The position numbers were made by a program, and so were the translations under genes. From positions 1-21,625 of the forward strand of contig JAJIRX010000553.1 in NCBI GenBank assembly GCA_023853785.1: a stretch of DNA of 21,625 nucleotides, read 5' to 3'. Positions 1 to 11,088 of this stretch are shown in pieces (the first letter of the stretch is position 1; the number at the start of each line of letters is the position of its first letter). Below the pieces are notes generated by a model that was given only the letters and a program-made list of their open reading frames with translations, ran no database searches and was not told where the DNA came from. This DNA is from Psilocybe azurescens (lineage: Eukaryota; Basidiomycota; Agaricomycetes; Agaricales; Agrocybaceae).

Positions 1-2129
1 TGGGGTCTGGGACACGGATAATGGCACTGGATCTTGGTCCCGCAAGGAATAGGCGGCTCGTAGACCGTACGTCCGCAAGTGCACACGAGCTGGTGAGACA
101 AGCAGCCATGGAATGGTCAATTTCGAAGCTGAGAGAAAGAAGGTAATTAACTAACCTCTTCGAATGAACTCCTCACCTCTCGCACTTATGATTCCTGCAC
201 GACAACATCTTCCCACACACCAGATCGCACTCATGCCACCCCCGCCCTGCTCCTCGCCGATGCCCTGCGTGTCCTCAACCGCCCGCCGCTTGCCCTTCCG
301 CCCGACATTCACAGCGAGCGACGCAAGCGGGCAGCACACGCGCCGGCACTGGTGGCGCCCGCACGCGCGGAGCGCCTGGCACGGCCTGTCGCACAGGACC
401 TCCTTCTCCTCCACGCCGGCCGCAGACGCGGAGAGCACCTCGTGGCACGGCATGCTCTTCGTGCTCCCCGCATCTGCACGGCCGCACGATCTGCACAGTG
501 CATGGCGGACACGGTCCGCTATGGCATATCGAGGTGCATGGGTGTTGGCAGGCTGGGTGAGGTTTGGAGCAAACCGAGTCGCAGGTGGGGATGGGTGCGG
601 AGCAGTCCGTGCGTGCAGGGAAAGTATACTGAGATGGATCGGTGGCTGGTGATGGTGCGATGGAGTTCTTTCCGCAGGGACAGTGTGTGATCTTGGATGG
701 GGAGCGAGGACAGAGGCAGGCTTCGAACGATGGGGATGACAGGGTTTTTGGCATTTGTGTTTGCCGCAATCGAAGAGCCTGTTTCAAGATAAGATAAGGA
801 ATTACTTAGGAGAGATGTTCGTACCTTTCACAGATGTGATCACAGCCGAATTTTCCAATCCATGGTGTATCTCCCTCAACAAAGCATTCTACTTCCTTTC
901 CTTCACCACAATTAACAGTTTTTTGCTCTTTCCCACACCAACATGTCGCCACCTCCGTCCGATCACACTTCCCGCAGTCTCCTTCGTGACAAATCTGCTC
1001 ACAGGCGTGCTTTCCACAGTTCAGAGTCCTTCCGCAGACATTGTGGCAGGATAAATCGCGTAAACCTTTACCCTGACGTCAATCCCACAGCGGAAAGTGA
1101 GGATATTTTTCTTTGGACAGTAGCATTCGAGTCGGGTGGTAACTTGACACGGTGGACATGGACCTGGGTGGCATTGCAAGGGACACGGATGCCCGCAACC
1201 ACTCTCGCGCGGGCGAGAACACGAATTCCCGCACGAGTGAGGGGTCGAAAGACGAAGACGCTGTGGTTCAGAGGTCGAGTTGCAGAAACACCCTGTTTCC
1301 TATGAGTAAATATTTAAACAAAGAACGCAACGACGTACCAGTATCCAGAAGGAACCGCCTCTCGTTTGGCCTGACATCCCGGGCATCTCCAATCGCCACC
1401 CCTGTCGGGCTCCGCGAGCTCTCCGCCTCCCTACCTCCTTGACACTTTTGTCTGCCCACGAGCGAATGCACCTGACATGGAAAGACGTCCAGCAGTATTG
1501 CTGCACTTGGTTTTCGCTCGAGGTGACGATCGGGATTGAAGGCGAGCACGACCAGATGGCTTGATCGGGACGTATAGAGGAGAAACAGATGGGGCAATCG
1601 ATACGGAGGTGGTGTTGAGATTACGAATGAGGCTCGACGTTAAATCATCTCCTTGAGGAGATGTCTGCCCCTCGAGTTTCCGGCTCTTTATCACGAACAG
1701 GCTGGTTCGATTTTGAGTCCGATGTTGTAAGCCCTGCTCCGAAGTTGGCTCCTCGACGATTTCGCGGTGGTGGGTGCGTAGCAGCGCCATTTCCAGCAGC
1801 GCCATTTCCAGCAGCATCGGGTGTATTTGATGCCTGTGCGGGCTCTTTCTTCTGGTACGAGGTTGAGAATTCGATTTCCGTTCATTTCCAGAGTCTACAA
1901 CAGAGGATGATGTACTAGCTTCATTAGAAGGTTTTGCATCCTTTGGCTGCCGTGGTCGTCTAGGTGGTCGCGACTGGGTTGGAGCGCCGCCTTCAACGTT
2001 AGGTGGTCTATTATGTCGTGGTGGTCTCCGTTTTTGCTGATTTGAGTTGGAGTTCGGATCCCCAGACGAAGGAAGGTCGTTTATAGGTATATTTGCTGTC
2101 GCTGGAACTTGGGGGACTTCCGTGGACAT
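1..2129 (-). CDS. NF-X1/FAP1-type zinc-finger protein, 5' part, frameshifted
   Basis: Partial gene; the 3' end lies beyond base 1. Fungal FAP1 and animal NFX1 proteins have a RING/PHD-like finger, a row of NF-X1 cysteine fingers and a C-terminal R3H domain; they are linked to transcription control and, in yeast, FKBP12 binding. Here ATG 2129-2127 opens a basic Pro/Arg/Ser-rich N-terminus. A RING-like block follows near 1600-1350 (DCPICFSSIRP, QQYCWTSFHVRCIRSW, GDWRCPGCQ), then NF-X1 fingers (CGHPCPLQCHPGPCPPC, CGKHACEQICHEGDCGKC, CQHPCTSICHSGPCPPC, ACGRHQCRRVCCPL) and VCTCGRTVYEPPIPCGT at the edge. Introns fit about 1338-1293, 824-779 and 176-129. The coding frame jumps at several places, mostly in C or G runs (239-243, 466-469, 732-735, 1071-1073, 1291-1293), so no continuous protein can be read. 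Either assembly indels or a pseudogene. The family call is firm; integrity is not. Confidence 0.85.
1783..1812. repeat. 15-bp perfect tandem duplication
   Basis: Two adjacent copies of agcgccatttccagc (1783-1797 and 1798-1812). On the minus strand this lies inside the N-terminal part of the NF-X1-like gene and duplicates a five-residue unit (LLEMALLEMAL), so the reading frame is kept. It looks like a small replication-slippage event in a low-complexity region. Confidence 0.9.
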
Positions 2130-3306
2130 AAAGTGTCGGTAAATTTGAGTAGTGAGTACAGGTGCTGGATGCAAATTGAATGTTAGAATTGGAAGAATGT
2201 TGAAGAATGAATGATTATAAGATGGAATGAGAAACCAAAAATATAGCCGGATATGCTGAATGACTAAGTAGTTCATTCTGGCACTGCTCCGACGGAGTCA
2301 CAATTTGAATGACTCGACCGGGTGCGCGACAGACTCAGCTCCTGTTCTCTTCCTCACTGTCAACGGTCAATATACTACGTCGCTGGATATCTTATTGACA
2401 CCACTCACTCTCGGGATTACTTACGCATCAATTTCCTGGGTATAACGATATCCAGGGCTTTCGTGGATCTGTTCAATCCTCAACCACTATTCCTTGATTC
2501 CTCATGACTAACAGGAGACCCCGGCCAAATAAGCCCGTTTTATCCATCTGTGGCGTCCATATGTGAACTGCCTTTGGCTATCCAAAATCAAATTACCAAA
2601 TACCGCGATCCGTCACGCTCTTCGGAACATCCAAGAACAATCATGATTAAAGCTTGACATAGTCTTTCCTACTTTGAAACGTGTGCCATGGTTAGCGTAT
2701 GCGAAGTGGCTATACATTACCCGCGATCTAACGTTGGTTAAACAATGCTTAACACACGTCTGACTCGTCGCCTAACCTGCATGCGACTCAACTTGTGGGA
2801 GATCGCCGAAGAGTAAGGACCCGCAATCACCGATTGTACGATGTGCTGAAAGCCCGGCGTCGCAGAGTCACACGGAAAATGACAAGACCACGATATATCG
2901 ATTGGACGGCTGACTGGGTTACAGATGTGTACGGTGCGTAGAAAGAGAAGTCGCCGTCAAAGGAAAAGGTTGGGGATCGCAGTCACATGTACGTAGGTGT
3001 AGAAAATAAGATAATATGGAAAAAGGGGGCTGTGGTAAAGTCTGGGCGCCAGGCTTTCATGTGCACCGTGTTTGAGCCGATATTTCGCCACTGAATGCCG
3101 CTTTGTGACCTAGGCCTACTAGTCCTTTTTCTTGCATCGCGATAACATCGAGGCTGCGTTATCTAGATTCACGAGCTTCTCAAGGTGCGTCAGCTGTACA
3201 CCTGTGCAACCTCCAGTGAGGATACCGATTAACCCGTGATCTGAGCAGTCAGAAGTGTACAACTCCGCTGAGCAATGGTCTAAAAAGCACCACCTACCTA
3301 CTGTAT
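2130..3306. other. Intergenic region, no supported gene
   Basis: This stretch lies between the start of the minus-strand NF-X1-like gene and the plus-strand unrecognised gene, so it should hold both divergent promoters. Only short ORFs without recognisable motifs or splice-consistent extensions are present. I see no clear TATA box, RNA gene or repeat. Confidence 0.6.
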
Positions 3307-4306
3307 ATGCTCTGCCACTTATACCATCTCTCACTTCTGCAAATCCAGCCCTACATTTCAAGACGCCCATGCCATCCAAACCACGAGCGTCTATTCGTAG
3401 ACCTCATCTTCCGCTCCAGCAGGAAATACCCAAATTGGGATCCAGAAGTCGCTGTCACAGTCGGCGACTACGGCCGCATAACACAGGGCACCCGCGGGCT
3501 CGCGTTCTGGAAGAAGAATCGCGGCATATTTCTGAAAGAGGGAAATATATACAAAGAGGGGTTAGCACAGAGTTATGACATTCCGGAGGCGATTGAGAAC
3601 GGGGCGAGCTCTACTGAGGGGATCACCTGGATCACATCAAAAAATGCGCGAGATATCTCGTTGGAAGCTAGTGTTGCTGGGTAAAGCTTTCTTTCTCGTT
3701 ATACTCACAAAGAATGTGTCACTGAAAGAGTGAATTCTGTTAATTTCTCCACGCAGACAAACTCCAGCACTGGTCCAATGCGGAGTAAAAGCAGCATTTA
3801 AATTCATGTCCGGCCGCGGTGCAGTCCTCGCCATGGACAACGACACGATATCCACAATTGACCCCCAGGCAAGCTCCGGCGCCTGCTTGCAGAGCCCACC
3901 ATGAAAGGCCTCGTCGTCGTCTCCGAAGTGCACCGGTGCGCCTCATACGCACGCTTCCTCTCTACCCAGAGCGGCGCCACAGTCGCCATGGGCCTCAGTG
4001 CCGAGCCCCGATCGCGAACGTTGCTGCGGCGAGTGTCGATGCGAAGTGGGTGCACAGCTCCAATGCGGGCAACTTCAAAGCGAAAGTGAATAAGAGCGGC
4101 AAGAGGGCGTTTTACCCGCTTTTAGGCTTGTTGCGTTGACGGATAATGATGTTGCCTCGGGGTTGAGAGGTGAACTCGATCAAGACCCGCCTTTGCCAGA
4201 CGCCAATCCGCCGGGGGCCCAATAGAGGGAGGAGACCGAAGAGGACTTGGTGATGGATCCCAAAGAGAAGAGGTATAGTGATCTCGATTTTATTTTACCA
4301 GGTTGA
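3307..4306 (+). CDS. Conserved-looking hypothetical protein, function unknown, frameshifted
   Basis: No named domain recognised; the style resembles cytosolic hypothetical proteins common in agaricomycetes (impression only). The first block reads in frame from ATG 3307 (FRSSRKYPNWDPEV, VGDYGRITQGTRGLAFW, EGITWITSKNARDISLEA). An alternative start, ATG 3369, would need a one-base shift. A GT-AG intron spans about 3683-3756 (GTAAAG to CACGCAG). The second block continues with CGVKAAFKFMSGRGAVLAMD, then shifts frame at the C run 3862-3866 (to MKGLVVVSEVHRCASYARFL), at the C run 4006-4009 (to ASVDAKWVHSSNAGNFKAK) and at the T run 4120-4123 (to LTDNDVASGLRGELDQDPPL). In-frame reading stops at TAG 4223-4225, but protein-like sequence (EEDLVMDPKEKRYSDLDFIL) runs on to TGA 4304-4306, so the true end may be there. 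No signal peptide or membrane helix is visible. Confidence 0.65.
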
Positions 4307-4595
4307 TAGAATCTGACAAGAAACCAAGGGATTTAGAAAATACAACAAAAGAGCATCTCGGATCCCCTGCTTGGGCACAGGAGTAGGCCATGAACTTCCT
4401 TCCGGCCGATTATCGTGCATAAAACGCTCTGATACGTAACTTCGGTAGCTATCAAACTCATGCATAAAAATACCACACTACGGACGATTTGTATTTTGAA
4501 CGAGAAGTAGCCGTTACATCATCATCTTGTACCCTAAGATAGTTCATTAATTTAAGCTCGAGACCCCATTGCGCTTAAGATCTGAATCAAACGTA

Positions 4596-6443
4596 TCAGA
4601 ATTGACCTATGAAATAAATGAATAATGACCGACTTTTGGGGATGTTGGGGCGGATGGCCTGCTTCCACACCGTTTGGAATGCGCTACAAAAAAGATGAGA
4701 AAACACAAGGCATTAAAACGTGAACGGGGTTAGACGCACTTAGGTTGACCCATGTCATTCACGTTTCCAGGCTCCAAGCTACCGGTGTCTGGTCCACAGC
4801 AGGGCGAGTTGTCTCCCCAAACTAAACGTGTATATTTATTCAAGACTCAAGGCATATTGCAAATCTAACACATGTCGACGTACTTGGTCCAGCAGCCCAA
4901 ATAGACCATCCGATGTAGACGTCGTTTGCGGAGAGGTAGCTCAACATGTCGTCGATAAACTGTGTAGGTTGTATATACATCAGTGTTTGGCTTTAAATAA
5001 GGAATTTCATTGATAGATGCAATACCTGGAAGCAGTTTTGGTTGTTTCCTCCTCCAAACTCGCTCACTACGGCTCTGATAATAGAAACAGAGGTCATTAT
5101 GATGTGTCATAAGTGATTGTCTATACGTACTTGAGTTTATTCTGCTGTAGCCACGTTGTCAAGCCTGCAAGATTAGAGGGGCCTTGACAGACACGAGGAT
5201 TAATTTCATGAATCGATGAGTGTGAGAAACAAGCCTACCAGGCTGTGTGCACTCGTCATGAGATCCGGAGAAGTCGATGTCTGCATTATTTCGAGTCATA
5301 AGCTTTCTATATCACTACTGACAGAATTAATAAAGTTTACCGAGATACTCGTGAACATCGATGGCTGTATTGTGTAGAGGGTCAACGAACTTGTTTATGA
5401 AATCGCTAGAAGGCGCGTCGCCAGCACCGGTTGTTTGATTCCATGCGTGACCTCCGGTAAATCCGTTACCGGGTGCGAGGATGAGCTGTGGAGCACCGGC
5501 TTGTCGGATGCCGTTAATAGCAGCCTGGTTGTTTTGGAGAATGAGCTCTGTCGGCTGGGAGTATATGTTCAGTTGTCTCTTCTTCTCTCGGGATCATCAG
5601 ATGCTGAACTCACCATGTCATGAGGCTCGTTGTTAATACCGAAGACGACTTTGGGATTTGTGGCAAAACGGCGGGCGAGCTCATGCCAGAACTGTCCAAA
5701 TTGAGCGGTAGTTGCTGCTGTTGGGTCGGAAGTATTGCCGATTACCTAGTGCTCCAAGCTTAACAAAATGAGACCCTTCAATAAGCTTTACAGGACTTAC
5801 ACTGCCAGAGAATGGCTGTTGAGATGGGTCACTAGAAAGAAATGTTGTTTATGAGAATTGATTGGACGGTGCGTGATGGCATGCAGCCTTACTTGAAGCG
5901 CATGTAGTTGTGGGGGTCAATGAGTGCGTAGGCACCCTTTGTTCTGGTGATGTAGTTGATCGCATCCGCGTATTCGTTAAAGTACTGGAACACATCAGGA
6001 TCAATACAACGACGTGTTTTAATTCGAATATTGAATTACCGTTTCATTGAATCTGCTTCCAAGGCCAAATTGAACAGGGACCATTCGTTCCATCAAAAAT
6101 GTGACTCGGAAGAAATTGATCTTTTCCTGGTCAACAAAGATGTCGATGGTACTCTGTTAAGGGAATATGTTAGTATGGTTGTCTGGAGCTATGCGGAGTG
6201 ATTTGATCTACCTTGTTGATGAAAGCGAAGTCGACGCCGAAGCGCCCAGGAAGGCCGAACCCTTTTGACCAGGAGCGAAGACACCGAACTCACCACCAGA
6301 CTAGGTGTATGTAATTAGACTCTTGATCATAGTGGATCATAGAGTTCCATTTGAGTATTTACCTCGTTTATTCCTGCATAAATAATTTTGCCCAGAACCG
6401 TACTGGTCAGAGAAAGAAGAGCAGCTAAAGAGCCGAAGAGCAT
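4596..6443 (-). CDS. Secreted GH5 endo-beta-1,4-glucanase (cellulase)
   Basis: Predicted to cut internal beta-1,4-glucosidic bonds of cellulose outside the cell. Thirteen exons join to about 374 residues: 6443-6363, 6300-6212, 6153-6040, 5984-5893, 5831-5801, 5745-5614, 5554-5341, 5280-5239, 5164-5131, 5074-5026, 4959-4884, 4821-4740, 4683-4596. The start MLFGSLAALLSLTSTVLG is a signal peptide, and the mature protein opens KIIYAGINE. GH5 hallmarks are INFFRVTFLMERMVP, YALIDPHNYMRF, the acid/base Glu near residue 176 (GINNEPHDM), AIDVHEYLD, the nucleophile Glu near 282 (VVSEFGGGNN) and VYIGWSIWAAGP. This resembles fungal subfamily 5 enzymes. There is no CBM1 domain or linker, so it is a bare catalytic domain. 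Exon 2 is one base short: the frame breaks at the T run 6263-6266 (A run on the coding strand), while all other splice phases agree. The last residues before TGA 4598-4596 are less certain. Confidence 0.93.
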
Positions 6444-6492
6444 ATTGAAGAGCTTCTGTATCTTGTCTCTGTATGGCGAGTGCGGGTTTCCT

Positions 6493-6500
6493 CCTTTATA
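6493..6500 (-). promoter_or_regulatory. TATA box of the GH5 gene
   Basis: TATAAAGG on the minus strand, about 50 nt upstream of the GH5 start codon at 6443, a typical spacing for a fungal core promoter allowing a short 5' leader. Confidence 0.6.
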
Positions 6501-8656
6501 CCATACTCGTGAGTGAAAGAAGCCAAAAATGCCTACAGAAAGTGGAGAAGAGGAGTGCAATTTTGCGACCGGGAATTCTCCGGAAATTCTGACCAGGCAG
6601 CTGAAGGCATTTCTAACAGAGTGCGTGAACGTCGTCAAGATCTCCTATTCATGACGAAGAGAAGAGACGCTTTTAGTGGAATTTTTTCCCACATATCCAA
6701 AAATGTGACTGCTGGACTGGTCAGCAGCCTCCTGCGATGTGCTGGCAACGCACTGAAAAGCAGAGTCGGTACCTATGCCATAAGAATGGATCAAGGTATG
6801 ATATTGTTAGAACGTAAGAGAATAGGTAGGTACTAAGAGCGAGATAATCACCGAGAGGTTGTCTTCCTTGTGAAAGTCCATGCAGGGGCCCTTCAAGTAA
6901 TCATGGTTCAAGGAAAAGCCATATACCTGTCTTGGAATGGCCCTACGTTTCTTGGAAGCTGAGGTTTAAACTTCAAACTTCAAAATCAGGGGCCCTTCGT
7001 GAATAGTCCAGGTTATTATATGTGCGATGAAGGTGGTGCGTACTATCTGCGATAGCTTGGCTTTCTTTTCTTACTGACGCGAGCGGCTTAAGGACCCGTG
7101 AACACTGATATATAAGGCCCGGACCCGAGACAAAGTGCCCATGTAAGTGTCCATGTCAGAGGGGTAAGGCAAAGCCTTTACTAGGTCTAGTGACTGAATT
7201 CAGGCATCAATTCAGACACCGCTCGGTGAGAAACTACAACCCAAACTCTAAGTGGTCATGTGTTTGTTTTCATTCCAATCTTTTCCTCAGTCGTTATGAA
7301 ATACATATAGTCATTCATCTCGATGTCCACTGAGTATAGTGAGTCCGTCTAGGTCTGACAGTAGTTAAAAGTGATTCAATAATTGCCCGCTTACGTTATG
7401 GCTTTGGGACGAGCTACCCGAGCATCGATTAGATATGGATTAGATTAGATATTGCCATAGATTGCATCAGCGGCTGTGCACGACTGTGTGCTTCTGCGTA
7501 GCCGCTCGACCAGCACTACGAGCCCTTCTAGACGTGAGCGCTTGAGCACTTGAGTACTTGTGCTGTAGGGCCAGATAAGCTTACTCTCAAACAACAAAGG
7601 AGCTCCTCAACCACCGGCCTCGCCTCCTACAGCGCCCATGCCTGGTGCTCCCAAGTGTTATATCACCCAAAGATTGAAGCTTCATGATAGCTTAACTACA
7701 TCATCGCCGACTGTAGCACCACTGTAACTAAACGTCTCGGCATCTGGCCCAAACCATCGGCCTATCTGTTTGCACGCTCAAATCGCACAGAACCCATTCG
7801 TATGTGTTCTAGCTCCAAGTAGATCATCATTTTACGGACATAGATCGTCTTTACTCAACAGAACGTTGTATATTCTCGCTATGTATTGCATCTCGTGAGT
7901 GAAATGGGTTGTTCTAACATCTGAGGGCCAACTTTGCAGTCATGAACTTGCAACTTGCTTTGACATAGCATGAAATCGCTCCAAGGTATGCATTTCATTC
8001 TTCTAATCCGCATATCTTTTGTTCAACTCCAGCCTCCGACCTCTTTATATAGTACGTGCCCCAGAGGGCCCCGAGTACCTGCGTGAATCACCTTTGAGAG
8101 TAGCCTTCTGTCCTTTCGCAGGCTTCATGCCGAGGTTCGCCGTCAGCACGTCGTATCTCTTTGACAACATGGTAATCTATAGAATGCAGGTTATCGTGGT
8201 CGGGTCAATAATACTCAACGGTCAGCCACTTTTTACGCTGTTAAAATAAACAATGTTCCCGCACTGTCAGTCGTGATATTTCCCACCGCGCTCGCAAAAA
8301 GGTTCACAAAACCTTTCTTACCCCGGTGAGCGCTGGATGCTATCATTAGCATAGAGTACCCTGATTAATGGCAGTCGAAAGTGGGTACTAAAACAGATAC
8401 TGTCGTCGTTTCTACTCCGATATCGGACTTTCTCACATTCAATCTCCCGATTAGGAGAAATGCACCAGTCACACCCTTCACATGTATATCTGATGCAGCA
8501 ACCCGCCCCTTTCGTTACCAAGAACGTACTCGTAGCGCTTCTAATAGACCACCAGATGGGGAACTATCCAAGGTAAGGTTCATGATACAGATACTTATAT
8601 TGTAGGTACATTTCCCGAGATCCATTTCTGACGCTCTTGTATCCCTGACCTAAACT
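6501..8656. other. Gene-poor intergenic region
   Basis: About 2.1 kb between the divergent GH5 and DUF6533-like genes, so it probably holds the upstream control regions of both. Short ORFs (for example 6513-6836 and 8019-8249 plus, 8318-8521 minus) show no family motif and no splice-consistent extension. TATA-like stretches occur near 7110 and 8043 without a convincing downstream gene. A small AT-rich iteration of ttagat units lies at 7427-7453. No transposon ends or RNA gene were recognised. Confidence 0.55.
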
Positions 8657-10375
8657 ATGCTATCCCTAGTGGACGTAATCGCTTTGGGACCTGGTAATCC
8701 GGAATTGACAGACTCTCTAGTGGAGGTCTTGCGCGTCATTAAAGTGTTGCAATACACTCGGCGTACGTAATTGTGAATCTGGATAGCGAGACGACCCTGA
8801 GGCCGAGATTTTTGATTTTGGCTAGTTGCAGCAAACGCATTATTCTTCTACGAATATGGTATGTCGAAATTGTTAAGCCAAGTTGACGACGACTATTTCT
8901 GTTTAAATAAATAAGCTAATGTATCTCCCATGCAGTATTGACGTTTGGTACAGAAGTAAGTTCTGGTGTGTTTCTTCATAGCAATAATTGACTGTCTTCT
9001 CCGAAGGTTGAGCAGATCTGGGTTGGTGTTTGATCCACACTGCTGCCTGTTTTCAAACGTATAACTTTTCAAACCTTCCAATTTCACAGAGAAGCAAATG
9101 GACATCCGTTAAACTATTCTACCTTTTGGTTCGTCCATCTCCCTACTGTCTGAGGTTATCATCATCGTGCTTATCTATTGACGATGCGTTGCCCCAGAAT
9201 CGGTATTATACTCTGGCCACCTTCATGTCAGTGGTGAACGTTTGATTGTAGTAATGTGCTAATATTCGACATCACTTAAGAGTTGGATTATATGGTATGC
9301 CACTGCTTGCTCACTGTTCCTCCATCTGGCACTGAGTATTGAGGACAGGGTTCTTTTCTTTGCGTGTCACCGATGCAGTAAGTTTAACATCTGTCCACAA
9401 TACCTACTGCTTACGCTCACCCAGTTGTGAGACCCTTCATATCTAGCCTCAGCATATCTCATGAGCCTGACTGATCCTTTCAATTGACACAGCTGTACGT
9501 TTCTCCTAACGCTTCAATGAGGATCCATGGGTTTGACATTCATTACCAGGCACAAGATTTATAGGATGGGAGTACTGGAGCGGACTGATAGGCGTTATGA
9601 TAACTCAAGGTTCGCTTTCGCTACCAGCCAAAATCCATCTATCAATTATTTGAATTCGATTAGTGATCTTGCAGATGCGAATATACGCCCTTTACTCGTT
9701 ACAAAGAAGGATATTAATCCCAATGGTGACTTGCTTTCTCGTTACATCTTCCCTTGGTGCCTGGATCATCACTGAAGGAATTCCTCCGAGTGAGTAGCGG
9801 ACAGAATTAAGATACTTTCGAAGAGCTAAGCTGATGTCACTACTAGCAAGTGCTGTGGATGTTTTCGAAGGCACCTTCTGTGTCACTAGAACCTCGAATC
9901 ACCGATTTGCCCGATTTTGGATCCCAGCGCTCACATTCGAGAGTCTTCTATTTATCATGGCTCTTAATGTTGCCCTTCGGACGTTCAAAACCACAGGGAC
10001 ACTCCTCCATCGCAGTCAATCTCTAATGCAGATACTCGTCCGCGATTCTGTTTTCTATTTTTGATGTACGTATCATCGCCCAAGGCCAACATCTTCTTCT
10101 GACAAATGATAACGATAGCATCTCGGCTACCTACATACTTTGTATAGTATGGTGGGCGAAAGCACCAGTGCGTCTTACCCTCTGTTAATATTATATCGTT
10201 TGTTGCTAAGAACTGAGTCGGACAGCTCGGCATGGTGGAAGCACCGATCGGATTTTCAATTACGATGTCGTCGGTTTGTGCAAGTCGCATGCTCCTCAAC
10301 CTCAGAGTAGCCGCCCAATCCGAAAGATCGTATTTGTCTCCCCAGGACTTACTCGGGCATGAAACCAATTCGTAG
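8657..10375 (+). CDS. DUF6533-like polytopic membrane protein, middle part unresolved
   Basis: Member of a large basidiomycete family of seven-helix-like membrane proteins of unknown function. Exons: 8657-8762 from ATG, 8832-8858, 8936-8955, 9007-9021 (15 nt) and from 9090. They join to the family's N-terminal signature YTRPNALFFYEY, VLTFGTEVEQIW, RSKWTSVKLFYLL. The C-terminal part is equally clear: VTSSLGAWIITEGIPP, an intron about 9789-9846, SAVDVFEGTFCVTRTS, FWIPALTFESLLFIMALNV and LVRDSVFYF, an intron 10067-10120, ISATYILCIVWWAKAP, an intron about 10170-10226, then LGMVEAPIGFSITMSS and MLLNLRVAAQSE, ending at TAG 10373-10375. A T run at 10059-10063 seems one base short before the last introns. 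Between about 9135 and 9720 the frame changes several times (EVIIIVLIY and DALPQN sit in different frames) and no full model could be built: indels, missed introns or partial decay are all possible. Confidence 0.8.
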
Positions 10376-11020
10376 ATACGAGGGCATCATTGATAATCGC
10401 GAACGCTAGCGACTTCAGGGCCGCTACCACATACTCCGAAAATCCCTCTAGACAAAATAGACAGTAGGCTTGACCGGATCCCTGTCCATCTTATCATCAG
10501 GCACTCTACACAGTTATCTCTTTGTAGTGCACTGATTAGTCCTGCTTACTCTTTGTGCATCTTACCTGTGACGAGTTAGTTTTATAGTCATTTCTGTTAG
10601 CAAGACTGTACACAGATCTGCTCTGTGAATGTTCTGCGATGCAGGAAAAGAAGAGAGGTTGGCCTTCCGAGATTTTTGTAATGTGCTGAGAGTGAGATGA
10701 GGTTATTGTTGACAAATACACTGGCCGCTAGAGGCGATCGATGATCGAGAGCAGTATTACGTTGTTTCGATCACTCCGAACACCCGATGAATAACGATCG
10801 CATCTTACATCATATCTAATTTTGTAATGGGGACATAGGGTTGAAAACGTATCACATCACCCCAGTGAGCAGCAGACGACGCACCGTATGAATCAATAGA
10901 CACTACTTCAAGGTGACTAAAGGTGGCGACGCGTTACCGAATGTAAATTGTGCGCAGACTACGCATACACCTGGCCTCTAAGGTCCTCGTTATGTATAGC
11001 ACAACAAAGGGCGAAATGCA
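10376..11020. other. Intergenic region, no supported gene
   Basis: Lies between the end of the DUF6533-like gene and the reductase gene. Minus-strand ORFs here (10536-10721 and 10959-11222) have no recognisable motif and overlap the reductase promoter. Nothing further is supported. Confidence 0.55.
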
Positions 11021-11026
11021 TATAAG
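11021..11026 (+). promoter_or_regulatory. TATA box of the reductase gene
   Basis: TATAAG preceded by CA, 68 nt upstream of the inferred translation start at 11089. The spacing resembles that seen for the GH5 gene and supports a start close to 11089 rather than a distant upstream exon. Confidence 0.45.
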
Positions 11027-11088
11027 ACCGGGCATATTTGACAAGGTCTCCTTCATTCACTACCTTCCAATCATAAAAATTGACATAG

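Noticed and set aside
164..652. Long plus-strand ORF of 162 codons
   Set aside because: Antisense to NF-X1 cysteine fingers on the minus strand; GC-rich codons keep the opposite strand open by chance.
3119..3379. Minus-strand ORF of 86 codons ending in CKKKD
   Set aside because: No recognised motif, no splice-consistent partner, and it overlaps the 5' end of the plus-strand gene.
6513..6836. Plus-strand ORF of 107 codons next to the GH5 gene
   Set aside because: Overlaps the GH5 promoter region and shows no recognisable protein features.
7427..7453. Short iteration of ttagat units
   Set aside because: Only about three imperfect copies; too small to call a satellite or regulatory array.
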